In this document: one piece after another, positions 26,963-36,382 of the stretch
Layout: every line of letters begins with the position of its first letter
Numbering within the stretch: the first letter of the stretch is position 1
From: CAXPZW01 sp964221845
GTDB lineage: Bacteria; Bacteroidota; Bacteroidia; Flavobacteriales_D; Sanyastnellaceae
Direction of reading: 5' to 3'
Assembly (NCBI GenBank): GCA_964221845.1
Contig: CAXPZW010000012.1
Coordinates: 224,922-288,921, forward strand
DNA length: 64,000 nucleotides
Position numbers and translations under genes: made by a program
The notes under the pieces: generated by a model
What the model was told of the DNA's origin: nothing
Databases searched by the model: none
Seen by the model: only the letters and a program-made list of their open reading frames with translations

Positions 26963-28333
26963 ATGAAATACCAGATACTGGCTTTTGCAGGAATGATGAT
27001 GGCTTCAACATTGACAGCCCAGTCTCCTTTTCAGTTCAATTTTCAAGCCGTTGCTCGGAATCTGGCAGGCAACCCCTTGACCAACCAATCGGTGGATTTC
27101 CGCTTGAGTGTGCTTCAGGGCGCTATGGACGGCACCGCCGTCTATGTGGAAGAGCAAGCGGCGACCACGAACAATTTCGGCTTGGCCAACCTGTTGGTGG
27201 GTGCTGGTTCTGCAACGCTGGGGAGCCTTTCTGCAGTCGATTGGGCCAACGGACCGTTCTTCTTACAAATTGAGCTGGACATCCAAAACGGAGAAGGCTA
27301 CCAATTGATGGGCACCAGTGCCTTGGCCAGTGTACCTTATGCCTTGCATGCCAAAACCAGTGAGCAAGCGGGCCCTGAAGGACCGCAAGGAGAAACTGGG
27401 GCAATAGGCCCTCCAGGAGAGCAAGGTGTATCTGTAGAGGGAGTGACGCTGGTCGAGGATAGCCTTTCCTTTTTGTTTTCTGACGGGACGTCCGTGAATC
27501 TTGGACTGCCAGCATTGCCTTCGGAATCAGGATCCGGCGCTGTGCAAGGTATTCGCATTGGATTCAGTGCATCCACGGTTTGGACCTGTCCAGAAGGCGT
27601 CAATCAAATCGTGCTTGAGTTGTGGGGCGGCGGCGGTGGCAGCGGTTCTTCTTCGGGCTACCGACTTTTTTCACCCGGAACATCGTGTTACATCAGTGCT
27701 GACGGAAGTCCTTGCAGCCCCACCGTCCAAGGTGCTGGTGCTGCTGGTGGGACCGGGGGTGCCGGAGGCTACATGCGTACGGCGATTTCTGTCACCCCAG
27801 GTGAGGTCTACACGGTTGTTGTTGGCACTGGTGGCGAAGGCGGTCAAGGCGGGTTTGGGATTGCTCCAAATACAGGAACAGCAGGTCAACCCGGGGGGGT
27901 AAGTGCCTTTGAGTTGGATGGAACGGCACTGGCCCAGGCTGAAGGTGGCCAAGGAGGGGGTCCAGGAACAGTGAATTGCTGTTCGTGGCCAGCGCAATCA
28001 GATTGTCCAGGGTGGTCCGCAGGAACTTCCGGGTCAGATGGATTGCAAGTGAATTACACGGCACCACTCAGTACACCTGAGGGAAGGTCTTATATCCCTG
28101 CGGATTACATGACTCCTGTTTCTGGATGCTGCGCAACAGGAGGGACTATCTTGCACCAGTCTGTGCAGAGTTCTGGAATCTCAAGCCACAGTGGGTTCGG
28201 CGGCTCAGGTGCGGGCTTATGCAATCCTGGAGGCGCCTGTATCAACATCAACAATTGTGCAGGTGACGACGTTGAAGTGAGCCCGTACCCAGGGGTAGCT
28301 GGCGAAGCAGGGTTTGTGGTCATCTCCTACTAG
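26963..28333 (+). CDS. Secreted collagen-like/glycine-rich surface protein
   Basis: A 456-residue surface protein with signal MKYQILAFAGMMMASTLTAQ, an N-terminal domain common in Bacteroidota tail-fibre-like proteins (FNFQAVARNLAGNPLTNQSV to ALASVPYALHAKTSEQ, about residues 22-140), a short collagen-like stretch (GPEGPQGETGAIGPPGEQG), and a C-terminal Gly/Cys-rich region (WGGGGGSGSSSGY, GAAGGTGGAGGYM, YTVVVGTGGEGGQGGFG), similar to glycine-rich putative adhesins. No T9SS or dockerin-like tail is present. The gene and its upstream region are more AT-rich than their neighbours, hinting at separate history. Start at 26963 gives the signal peptide. Confidence 0.75.
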   Translation: MKYQILAFAGMMMASTLTAQSPFQFNFQAVARNLAGNPLTNQSVDFRLSVLQGAMDGTAVYVEEQAATTNNFGLANLLVGAGSATLGSLSAVDWANGPFFLQIELDIQNGEGYQLMGTSALASVPYALHAKTSEQAGPEGPQGETGAIGPPGEQGVSVEGVTLVEDSLSFLFSDGTSVNLGLPALPSESGSGAVQGIRIGFSASTVWTCPEGVNQIVLELWGGGGGSGSSSGYRLFSPGTSCYISADGSPCSPTVQGAGAAGGTGGAGGYMRTAISVTPGEVYTVVVGTGGEGGQGGFGIAPNTGTAGQPGGVSAFELDGTALAQAEGGQGGGPGTVNCCSWPAQSDCPGWSAGTSGSDGLQVNYTAPLSTPEGRSYIPADYMTPVSGCCATGGTILHQSVQSSGISSHSGFGGSGAGLCNPGGACININNCAGDDVEVSPYPGVAGEAGFVVISY

Positions 28334-28392
28334 GTCAAACCCTGCACAATTGGGAGGTTGTTCCTCTCCATGTGGAAGAGAGACCTGCTGTT

Positions 28393-28989
28393 TTAGCGCA
28401 ACGGCGGCAACGCAATCCGATCTGCCACAACATACGCCCCCGGGTATATTTCCCGTATCTCCATCAAGCGCTTGTATGCGTCCAACTCGGTGCGGAAGTC
28501 GCCAATGCGGATGGCAAAGTAGGGGCGGGTTTGCACCAGGTGCACCGGGTCTTTGGCGCGGGTGGCCACAAACTGGCTGCGTACCTCCTTGGCCTCGGTC
28601 ACCGAGCCTTGGAAAATCTGGATGCGGTAGCCCTGCATGGGCAGCGGGTTGCGTTTGCGGAAGGCGTCGAGTGAATCTACCGCAGCGGGCGTGGTGACCG
28701 TCACCACGCCCGGGTGCTTGGGCAGGGTAAACGGACCGCTGAGGTTGACTGTGTCCGTGTCCAGCGCGCGCGTGTCATCCAGGCCCTCGGTGGGCTTGGT
28801 CTTGGACTTGTCCGCGCTGGGTGTGACCGGCGGGGTGGGGGCGGCCTCGGGGGCTTCTTCCAACTCGTTTACGGTCTCCTGCTTGAACAGGCCTTTCCAC
28901 CACGGTCCGTCGGAGTCATCCTGGGCATGGGAGAGGAAAGGCGTGGCCATCAGGGCCATTACCAGGCCAGTTCTAACAAGTGCGCTCAT
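28393..28989 (-). CDS. SPOR domain-containing secreted protein
   Basis: A 198-residue exported protein with signal peptide (MSALVRTGLVMALMATPFLSHAQ), a low-complexity Pro/Ala/Thr linker, and a C-terminal SPOR domain (about residues 115-196: LPMQGYRIQIFQGSVTEAKE, VHLVQTRPYFAIRIGDFR, EIYPGAYVVADRI). SPOR domains bind denuded peptidoglycan at division sites. The SPOR core is complete. It faces the collagen-like gene across 59 bp and is divergent from the MuiA-like gene; no operon partner is evident. Confidence 0.85.
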   Translation of the reverse strand: MSALVRTGLVMALMATPFLSHAQDDSDGPWWKGLFKQETVNELEEAPEAAPTPPVTPSADKSKTKPTEGLDDTRALDTDTVNLSGPFTLPKHPGVVTVTTPAAVDSLDAFRKRNPLPMQGYRIQIFQGSVTEAKEVRSQFVATRAKDPVHLVQTRPYFAIRIGDFRTELDAYKRLMEIREIYPGAYVVADRIALPPLR

Positions 28990-29136
28990 GGGTGCAAAGC
29001 TATTGAATAGACGCGCTTTCTAAGGCAAGGAGTATGCCGCGGTGAACAATCGCCCCCATTTTTTAAGCAGACGCATGAACCGTTTTTGTGGAATGGTGTA
29101 CGGGAGGGCATCCAAACAACAACAAATCACACCGTC

Positions 29137-31146
29137 ATGAAATCCTTCCTTACCTGCCTGTTGGTGGCCCTGACCTTGGGCCTGGTCGCCAAGGACAACG
29201 AAATCGACCTGCAAAGCACCATCACCGATGTAGTGGTGTACCAACAAGGCGCCCAAGTAGAACGCCAGTCCCGCGCGACCATCCCCGCCGGTACCTCCAT
29301 CCTCCGCTTTACCGAACTCCACCCCGGCATCGATCCCAACCAAATCCGCTTCAACGGCACGGGTGACTTCTCCATTTTGGCCATGTATTACGACTACCAA
29401 GTGGACACCATCGCCGGGCAAGAGAGCCAGCGCATCCGCGTCAAGCTGCAAGAGGAGCGCGCGATCATCCAACACCAAATTAATGTCGAGAACTCCTTCC
29501 TAGACATTTACAACCGCGAGTTGAACATGCTCCAAAGCAACCAACAATTTGGCTCCAAGGACGACGGGGTCAAAGTGGCCGATCTGATTGAAGCCGCCAC
29601 CTTCCTGCGTGAGCGCTTCACTGACATCCGCGAGCAGCAATTGGCCATCGAGGAAAAGGTCAAAACCCTCCAAGCCGAGATCTACCGCATCGATGCCAAA
29701 ATGAGCATGCTCCCGCCGCTGCAAACCGAGTCAACCCTAGAGTACTTGGTGCGCGTGCAGGCACCCAAGCAAACCTCTGCGCGCTTGTCGCTGCGTTACC
29801 AAGTGCAAGGCGCGGGCTGGTTCCCGAGCTACGATGCTCGGGTAGAAAGCGTGGCCGAACCCTTGGAGCTGGAGTACAAAGCCAACGTCTACCAAAACAC
29901 CGGTGAGGACTGGGAAAACGTCAACCTCACGGTGGCCACCGGCAACCCCAACCTCAACAAGAAAAAGCAGAACCTGATCCCGTGGTACGTCACCGGCAAC
30001 ACCCCGCAGTACAAGCAGCAGGTGGCGGCCAACCCCAACCAGTACCTGCAATCGCAGGCCTACAACGCGGACATCCGCCAAGTGCGCGGCCAAGTGATGG
30101 ACGACAACGGTGAGCCGCTGATCGGTGCCAACGTGCAGGTGAACGGCCATGCGGTGGGCACCAACACTGATGTGAACGGCTACTTCACCCTGGACATTCC
30201 CGAGCGCGGGCAGTACCTGACCTGGTCCTACATCGGTCACCAAACCGTGCAGATGGTTATCAGTGCGCCGGTGATGAACGTGGTGCTCAAAGACCAAACC
30301 GCCCAACTCAGCGCGGTCACCATCCAGAGCTACCGCCAGGAGGAGATCCAAATGGTACCGCCGCAAATGACCCTGGACATTGCCGTGGCCGAGGAAGAGA
30401 CCCTGTCTGATTCCTACTCACGCATGCGCAGCTTGGACGGGTACACCTCCAATACCACTGCGCCCAACACAGGCGCCACCTACTTTGCCCCGCCGCCGGT
30501 GGCCAACCACGCTTCGGTGACCGTGTCGCATTCGCCCACCCAGACCAAGTTCAAGATTGACACCAGCTACGACATTCCTTCAGACGGGCGCCAGTACGCG
30601 GTGACCATCCGCGAGTTGGACTTGGACGCGGAGTACCTGTATGCAGTGACCCCCAAGTTGGATCCTACCGCCTTCCTCACTGCGCGCTTGACCGACTGGC
30701 AGGAATACGACCTGCTCACCGGGCAGATGAACATCTACTTCGAAGACACCTACGTGGGCCAAAACCAGCTGGACATGGGCCAGTTGAGCGACACCCTCAG
30801 CCTGAGCCTCGGCCCAGACCCCAACATTGTGGTGGAGCGCAAGCGCCTGAATCAAAAGAGCAGCGCCAGCTTCATTGGCAGCAAACGCAAAGACGTACGT
30901 GAGTTTGAGATCACCGTGCGCAATGCCAAGAAAGAGGCCATCACCATTGTGGTGGACGATCAATTGCCACTCACCCACAACGAGGATATTGAAGTGGAAC
31001 GCGTGTCGCTGGACGGCGCACACGAAGACGAACTCACCGGCCGGCTGTCATGGGAGTTGACAGTGAAGCCCGGTAAAAGCGAGCGCTTGACCTTCAAGTA
31101 TGCGCTGCGCTATCCGAAGAACATGCTGCTGGCCCTCGGGCGCTAG
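29137..31146 (+). CDS. MuiA-family (DUF4140/DUF4139) protein with an inserted carboxypeptidase-regulatory-like domain
   Basis: A 669-residue secreted protein. After signal MKSFLTCLLVALTLGLVA it has a DUF4140-type domain (STITDVVVYQQGAQVERQSR), a coiled coil, and a DUF4139-type C-terminal half (LRYQVQGAGWFPSYDARVES, ITVRNAKKEAITIVVDDQLPL, final LTFKYALRYPKNM). Between them, about residues 322-390, lies an extra domain (RQVRGQVMDDNGEPLIGANV to YFTLDIPERGQYLTWSYIGH), the beta-sandwich seen at the N-terminus of SusC/TonB receptors. The insertion into a MuiA-like protein is characteristic of Bacteroidota. Function is unknown. It ends at a shared bidirectional terminator. Confidence 0.8.
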   Translation: MKSFLTCLLVALTLGLVAKDNEIDLQSTITDVVVYQQGAQVERQSRATIPAGTSILRFTELHPGIDPNQIRFNGTGDFSILAMYYDYQVDTIAGQESQRIRVKLQEERAIIQHQINVENSFLDIYNRELNMLQSNQQFGSKDDGVKVADLIEAATFLRERFTDIREQQLAIEEKVKTLQAEIYRIDAKMSMLPPLQTESTLEYLVRVQAPKQTSARLSLRYQVQGAGWFPSYDARVESVAEPLELEYKANVYQNTGEDWENVNLTVATGNPNLNKKKQNLIPWYVTGNTPQYKQQVAANPNQYLQSQAYNADIRQVRGQVMDDNGEPLIGANVQVNGHAVGTNTDVNGYFTLDIPERGQYLTWSYIGHQTVQMVISAPVMNVVLKDQTAQLSAVTIQSYRQEEIQMVPPQMTLDIAVAEEETLSDSYSRMRSLDGYTSNTTAPNTGATYFAPPPVANHASVTVSHSPTQTKFKIDTSYDIPSDGRQYAVTIRELDLDAEYLYAVTPKLDPTAFLTARLTDWQEYDLLTGQMNIYFEDTYVGQNQLDMGQLSDTLSLSLGPDPNIVVERKRLNQKSSASFIGSKRKDVREFEITVRNAKKEAITIVVDDQLPLTHNEDIEVERVSLDGAHEDELTGRLSWELTVKPGKSERLTFKYALRYPKNMLLALGR

Positions 31147-31170
31147 CAGTTTGGCGACGGTGTCTGAACA

Positions 31171-31200
31171 AAAAGGCCGCTCCAGTTGGAGCGGCCTTTT
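31171..31200 (+). terminator. Bidirectional terminator between the MuiA-like and amidohydrolase genes
   Basis: Perfectly symmetric hairpin: AAAAGGCCGCTCC, four-base loop, GGAGCGGCCTTTT. It lies 25 bp after the plus-strand stop and 4 bp before the minus-strand stop at 31204, so it can serve both. Confidence 0.85.
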
Positions 31201-31203
31201 GTC

Positions 31204-32511
31204 TTATTGCTTGGTGGCTTTTTGCGCGTCGTACTTGGCTTTGTACTTGCGGTAGAGTTCTTTCTGGTGGTTGTCCAAGTCGATCTCCCGCCCGTCGATG
31301 AAGGCGGTGGTCACGTTGTTGGTCATCATGTCCAGCGCATCGCCGTCGGAGATGAACAGCGTGGCGCTCTTGCCAATCTCCAGCGAGCCGTACATGGCAT
31401 CGATGCCCAGGATTTTCGCTGGGCTGAGGGTGATGGACTGCACGGCTTGCTCGTAGGTGAGTCCGTAGGCCTTGGCCGTACCGGCGTAGAACGGCAGGTT
31501 GCGGGTGCCCATTTGCTCCATGTCGCCTGAGTTCTCCAAACAGAAGGTCACGCCTTCGTCCGAGAGCAGCTTGGGGAGTTTGAAGGGCAGGTCCACGTCG
31601 TCTTCCTCATAGCGGGGGACTTGGTGGACGCGGCGCACCATGACCGCCACGTTGTTGTCGCGCAGCAGGTCGGCCACCAGGTAGCTGTCGTAACCTCCCA
31701 CGATGACCATGTTGGTGATGTCCCAGGCTTTTTTGAAGTGCACCGCTTCGCTGATTTGCTTGGCGTCTTGCGCGTGCACGTACAGCGTGGCCGAACCGTC
31801 AAACAGGCCTTGCATGGCCTCCATTTTGACGTCGGTCTCGGTGGGAGTGGTTTTGCCGTAGGCTCGCGCGCGCCCAAAAAAGTCTTCGATCTCGCGCTTT
31901 TGCTGGTCGTAGGTCTTGCGCTTGGCAATGGTGTTCTTCTCACCGTCGCTGTGGATGTGGTACATGCGCGGCCAGTTCAGGTGGATGCCGTCGTCGGCGC
32001 GGATGACCGCGTCTTCCCAGTTCCAACCGTCAAAGTGCATGACCGAAGACGAACCCGAGATCACACCTCCACGCGGGGTGATTTGGCCCATCAGCACCCC
32101 GTTGGAGCGCACCGTAGGAGGGATTTCAGAGTCGGTGTTGAAGGCAATCAGCGAGCGTACGTTAGGCTTGAAGGTGCCCACCTCGTACTGGTCGCGGGTG
32201 GCGCGTACCGCACCGATTTCCTGCAGGCCCAGGGTGGAGTTGGGGGCGATGAAGCCCGGGTACACGTGTTTGCCTTTGGCGTCGATCACGCGGTCCCACT
32301 CGCGGCGTTTGGCGTTGGACTCGGAGGTGATCAGGGTGATTTTGCCGTCTTTGATGCCCACGGCAGCGCCTTCGATTTTGCTGCCGGTACCCAGGTGCGC
32401 GGTGGCACCCAGAATCAGGATGGATTCCGATTGAGGCGGGGCGGGGGTGAGCTGCGCAGTGAGTGCAAAGGCAGCGCCCAACATAAGGAGGAGTGCAAGC
32501 GTCTTTTTCAT
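31204..32511 (-). CDS. Amidohydrolase-family protein lacking the HxH metal motif (probable pseudoenzyme)
   Basis: A 435-residue secreted protein (MKKTLALLLMLGAAFALTAQ) of the imidazolonepropionase-like amidohydrolase family. Recognisable parts are the composite domain (AHLGTGSKIEGAAVGIKDGK), VIDAKGKHVYPGFIAPNS, and the C-terminal LSPAKILGIDAMYGSLEIGK. The strand after the first barrel motif reads PGFIAPNSTLG where active relatives have PG(L/F)IDxHxH, so both metal-binding histidines are missing. Its ATG overlaps the end of the upstream 1027-residue gene by 4 bp. It may be a structural partner or regulator of that enzyme. Confidence 0.8.
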   Translation of the reverse strand: MKKTLALLLMLGAAFALTAQLTPAPPQSESILILGATAHLGTGSKIEGAAVGIKDGKITLITSESNAKRREWDRVIDAKGKHVYPGFIAPNSTLGLQEIGAVRATRDQYEVGTFKPNVRSLIAFNTDSEIPPTVRSNGVLMGQITPRGGVISGSSSVMHFDGWNWEDAVIRADDGIHLNWPRMYHIHSDGEKNTIAKRKTYDQQKREIEDFFGRARAYGKTTPTETDVKMEAMQGLFDGSATLYVHAQDAKQISEAVHFKKAWDITNMVIVGGYDSYLVADLLRDNNVAVMVRRVHQVPRYEEDDVDLPFKLPKLLSDEGVTFCLENSGDMEQMGTRNLPFYAGTAKAYGLTYEQAVQSITLSPAKILGIDAMYGSLEIGKSATLFISDGDALDMMTNNVTTAFIDGREIDLDNHQKELYRKYKAKYDAQKATKQ

Positions 32512-35500
32512 CGGTCCATGGTATCGCAGTGGAAGTGGCGGTCGGTTTTGTACACGGGGATTTGGGTCGGCTCCCCGCGTTGTTTGGCGCCCAGCATGAG
32601 TTGGATCAAACGGGCGCGTTCAGCCTGGATGTAGGTGCGCAAAATGGCGTCGTCCTCCTGGCTGTAGTAGATGCGGCCATCTACAAAGGTGTGTTCGGCT
32701 TGGGCGTAGATGCTCAAGGGGTGGTCGCTCCAGATGACAATGTCCGCATCCTTGCCCGGGGCGAGTGAGCCCATGCGGTCGTCCAGGTGCAGGAGGATGG
32801 CCGGGTTGAGGGTCACAAATTTCAACGCTTCTTCTTCAGGAACGCCGCCGTACTTCACCGCCTTGCCGGCTTCTTGGTTGAGGCGACGGGCCATCTCGCG
32901 GTCGTCGGAGTTGAAGGCGGTGACCACGCCCTGCTCCCACATGAGCGCCCCGTTGTAAGGGATGGCGTCTTTCACCTCGTACTTGTACGCCCACCAGTCG
33001 CTGAAGGACGATCCTCCGGCGCCGTGCGCGGCCATCTTATCGGCCACTTTGTAGCCTTCCAGGATGTGGGTGAAGGTGTTGAGGGTGAAGCCCATGCTGT
33101 CGGCCACGTGCATGAGCATGTTGATCTCGCCTTGCTGGTAGCTGTGGCAGGACACAAAGCGCTCAGAGTCCAGAATTTCATACAGGCATTCCAGCTCCAG
33201 ATCGCGGCGCGGGGCCAGCGGCAGGTTGCCGTTGCGAATGTCCCGTCGGCTGAGCTTGCTGACGGCTTGCTCGTACATGCTCCATTCCTGGTTGTACTCG
33301 CGGGCGCGGATGAAGTGGTCGTAGTACACCTGCTCCACACCCATGCGGGTTTGGGGGAAGCGCACGGTTTGGAAGTCGCCCCAGTTGGCTTGCTTCACGT
33401 TCTCGCCGAGGGCGAACTTGATGAAGCCGGGAGCGTTCGCGATTTTCATTTCCTCAGGCGTCACACCCCAGCGCATTTTGATCAGCGCGCTCTGCCCACC
33501 AATCGGGTTGGCCGAACCGTGCAGGAGTTGCGCAGCGGTCACCCCACCGGCCAGTTGGCGGTAGATGTTGATGTCTTCGGCGTCGATCACGTCACCTTCG
33601 CGCACTTCGGCCGAAGAGGCTTGGGCGCCTTCGTTCACGCTGCGCAGGGCAATGTGGCTGTGCTCGTCAATCACCCCGGGGGTCACGTGCTTGCCGCGGG
33701 CGTTCATGCGGGCGGGTTCACCGGTGCCTTTGGGCAGCAGCTCGGCCCAGCGCAGGTCCTTGCCCACGGCCACAATTTTGCCTTCGTGGATCAGCACTTG
33801 GCCGTTGGCAATCTTGCCTTCTTCTTCGCAGGTCCAAATGGTGGCGTCCTCAATGAGCAGCGTTTTTTGCTCAGGGATGGAAGGACGTCCATAGGCCATC
33901 AGCGGATAGATCAAATCGCCCCAGGGCTTGGCGGCGGTGGAGTCGCTGGCCATGCTTTCGTTGGACTTTTCTTCGCGGGCGGCGCGTACGGCAACCCAGT
34001 CGGTCCAGGTGCCGTCGGGCAGTTGGCCTTTACCGTCCCAAATGCGGCTTTCTGAATGCACATTACCGGTCAGGCGCAGGATGCCTTGGTGGTGGGTGTC
34101 GTCGGGATCAAAGGACAGGGTCACCAACCGGTCTTCCTGCATCAGCTTGACCTCTACAGTGGTGGTGTCGGCTACCATGTTGCCGTCTTCGTCTTCTTTC
34201 TCGCCAATGACTTCAAAGGAAGCTTTGTGCTTGCCCGGGTTGCCCTTGACCTCCAAGCTGTAGGTCACATCGCCCACCGAGAGGTCGTAGGTGCCGCTCA
34301 GATCCAAGGTGTTCCAGGCGTTGAACGCGTGGCGTTCGCCGGCCACCCAGTGTTCGTGGATGACGGTCTTCTCGCCAAAAATATCGCCGGAGGCAATCAC
34401 AAAGTTGGCGCGGTACCCGGCTTCGAGCTTGCCCAGTTGCGCCTCTTGTTGGATGAGCGCGGCCGGTGTGGTGGTGAGTGCGGCCAAGGCTTGCTCGCGG
34501 GTAAAACCGTATTCCATGGCCTTGCGCAAGTTGGCGTAAAACTGCTTGCGGCCCAGCCCGTCCATGGTTAGGGCAAAGGTCACCCCGGCATCGGCCAAGC
34601 GAGCGGGGTTGGTCGGGGCTTGCTCCCAATGCTTCATGTCCGCGAGCGACACCATGCGTGCGTTGAACGGATCGCTCACGTCGTAAGCTTTGGGGAAGTC
34701 CAGGGGCAGCACAAAGGCGGCCTCGGTGGCTTGGATTTCGGGCAGGCGCTTGTACTCGTCGCCGCTGCCTTTGAAGATGTACTGGATGCCTGCCTCGTCG
34801 CCCACCTTGTCGGCGCGCAGGGCGTCCATGGCGCTGCTTACTTCAAAGAACGCAGGTAGTTCCATTTGCTCCAGTAAGGCGTCCAGCGAGAGGTTGGCTT
34901 CGCTGCGGTCCTCGGCAGTGGCGTACCAGTCGGCGTCCATGTAGGTCTGGCGCAGCAGCGCAATGCTGCCCATCAGCGACCCAGGGTAGCTCTGGCGCGA
35001 GGTGCCTTTGGAGAAAGACGCGTGGGTGGTAGCGCCGGCCTGAATCAGGCTGGTGTTTTCGTCGTTGCCCAGCATGACCACAGCGCCGGTACCGCGGAAG
35101 ATGCCGTCTTGCTGGTGGGTCAGCACCACGCCCACCCCGGCTTGCAACATGCCTTTGGCTTTCTTTTCGTCCACCGTCCAGATGGCTGCGGCGTCTGTTT
35201 CAGGCTTGACGGCTTGGTTCCAGCCGTAGGCGCCTTTGGTGTTGGACTCGTATTGCGGGTAAGGCTCCCACGGCTTGCGCTCTTTGCGCGGCAACCCGTA
35301 TTGTGAGTGCAAATCGATGAAAGACGGGTAGATGTGCAGCCCTTCCAGGTCGTAGGTGTGGGTGTTTTCGGGGAGCTCCACTTCGGTGCCCACGGCGACT
35401 ACGCGGCCGTTTTTCACCAGCAGGGTGGCGTTTTGGAGCTGGGTGGAGGGGTCCACTTGGACCGTGGCGTTGGTGAAGGCGGTGTACGTGGTGTGTTTGT

Positions 35501-35588
35501 CCACGGTGCCATTCACCGGAAAGGTGGTGGTCTGTGCGGTGGCCAAACAGACGGCCGCCACAAAGAGCACGGTTAGCAGGTTTCTCAT
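32508..35588 (-). CDS. Tandem two-domain amidohydrolase, secreted
   Basis: A 1026-residue secreted protein (signal MRNLLTVLFVAAVCLATAQ; start at 35588) with two amidohydrolase domains. The first (about 30-470) is degenerate: its motif is HIYPSFIDLHSQYG, with only one histidine. The second keeps the full set: GKHVTPGVIDEHSHIA, CHSYQQGEINMLMHVAD, THILEGYKVAD and FNSDDREMARRL with its aspartate. Family members hydrolyse amide bonds of imidazolone, isoaspartyl or peptide substrates. Spacing to the second gene is 4 bp overlap, so the pair is an operon. Confidence 0.85.
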   Translation of the reverse strand: MRNLLTVLFVAAVCLATAQTTTFPVNGTVDKHTTYTAFTNATVQVDPSTQLQNATLLVKNGRVVAVGTEVELPENTHTYDLEGLHIYPSFIDLHSQYGLPRKERKPWEPYPQYESNTKGAYGWNQAVKPETDAAAIWTVDEKKAKGMLQAGVGVVLTHQQDGIFRGTGAVVMLGNDENTSLIQAGATTHASFSKGTSRQSYPGSLMGSIALLRQTYMDADWYATAEDRSEANLSLDALLEQMELPAFFEVSSAMDALRADKVGDEAGIQYIFKGSGDEYKRLPEIQATEAAFVLPLDFPKAYDVSDPFNARMVSLADMKHWEQAPTNPARLADAGVTFALTMDGLGRKQFYANLRKAMEYGFTREQALAALTTTPAALIQQEAQLGKLEAGYRANFVIASGDIFGEKTVIHEHWVAGERHAFNAWNTLDLSGTYDLSVGDVTYSLEVKGNPGKHKASFEVIGEKEDEDGNMVADTTTVEVKLMQEDRLVTLSFDPDDTHHQGILRLTGNVHSESRIWDGKGQLPDGTWTDWVAVRAAREEKSNESMASDSTAAKPWGDLIYPLMAYGRPSIPEQKTLLIEDATIWTCEEEGKIANGQVLIHEGKIVAVGKDLRWAELLPKGTGEPARMNARGKHVTPGVIDEHSHIALRSVNEGAQASSAEVREGDVIDAEDINIYRQLAGGVTAAQLLHGSANPIGGQSALIKMRWGVTPEEMKIANAPGFIKFALGENVKQANWGDFQTVRFPQTRMGVEQVYYDHFIRAREYNQEWSMYEQAVSKLSRRDIRNGNLPLAPRRDLELECLYEILDSERFVSCHSYQQGEINMLMHVADSMGFTLNTFTHILEGYKVADKMAAHGAGGSSFSDWWAYKYEVKDAIPYNGALMWEQGVVTAFNSDDREMARRLNQEAGKAVKYGGVPEEEALKFVTLNPAILLHLDDRMGSLAPGKDADIVIWSDHPLSIYAQAEHTFVDGRIYYSQEDDAILRTYIQAERARLIQLMLGAKQRGEPTQIPVYKTDRHFHCDTMDR

Positions 35589-35776
35589 GGTCTTTATTTC
35601 GAGCAAGGCGCTCAAAGATAACCGGATATCGCAAGGTTAGTTCGTTTGCAACAAGTATCCATGCATCCGGCTGTGGGTGCAGGCTACCAAGTGATCCGGC
35701 TTGGGTTTGGAGGGGAATTTTGGGCGGGGGAACTTGATGTGGGGGCCCGGCCCGATTTTTTGCAGAACTTCGGCCC

Positions 35777-36349
35777 ATGTCCGATCGCATTCGTCAACAC
35801 TTTACCGAGGCCCACCAGGTGCTCACCGTCTTCTTGGCCAACCCCGCCAATTTTGAGGCCATTGACCGCGCTGTACAGCTGCTGGTCCAAAGCTTTCAAT
35901 CCCAGGGCAAGGTGCTCTCGTGCGGCAACGGCGGCTCCATGTGTGACGCCATGCACTTTGCCGAAGAACTCACCGGACGCTACCGCGACAACCGCCCGGC
36001 CATTGGCGCCATCGCCATCGCCGACCCCTCGCACTTGGCTTGCGTGGGCAACGACTACGGCTTTGACCACGTCTTCTCCCGCTATGTAGAAGGCATCGGC
36101 CGCAAAGGCGACGTCCTGCTGGCCATCTCCACCTCAGGCAATTCCCCCAACGTCCTGCTCGCTGCCGAGGCCGCCAAAGCCAAAGGCATGCACGTCATCG
36201 GCCTTACCGGCAAAGACGGTGGCAAACTCGCCCCCCTCTGCGACGTCGAAATCCGCGCGCCATGGAGCGGGTATGCGGATCGGATTCAGGAGATACACAT
36301 TAAGGTGATTCATGCGCTGATTGATGGTATTGAGCAGCACATGGGGTGA
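35777..36349 (+). CDS. gmhA: Phosphoheptose isomerase GmhA-like SIS protein
   Basis: Cytosolic isomerase converting sedoheptulose 7-phosphate to D-glycero-D-manno-heptose 7-phosphate, first step of LPS heptose synthesis. The 190-residue protein has the SIS fold with phosphate-binding CGNGGSMCDAMHFAEELTGR, the segment DPSHLACVGNDYGFDHVFSR, and ISTSGNSPNVLLAAEAAK and GLTGKDGGKL typical of GmhA. The His and Glu of the active site are present. It stands alone here; other heptose genes are not in the window. Distinguishing GmhA from DiaA-type SIS proteins rests on these motifs. Confidence 0.9.
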   Translation: MSDRIRQHFTEAHQVLTVFLANPANFEAIDRAVQLLVQSFQSQGKVLSCGNGGSMCDAMHFAEELTGRYRDNRPAIGAIAIADPSHLACVGNDYGFDHVFSRYVEGIGRKGDVLLAISTSGNSPNVLLAAEAAKAKGMHVIGLTGKDGGKLAPLCDVEIRAPWSGYADRIQEIHIKVIHALIDGIEQHMG

Positions 36350-36382
36350 GCGGAGTGAAAAGTATACACGTTTAACTCCGGC

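Noticed and set aside
32787..34055. 422-codon plus-strand ORF across the amidohydrolase gene
   Set aside because: Shadow of the minus-strand amidohydrolase, which has a signal peptide and an intact metal-site domain.
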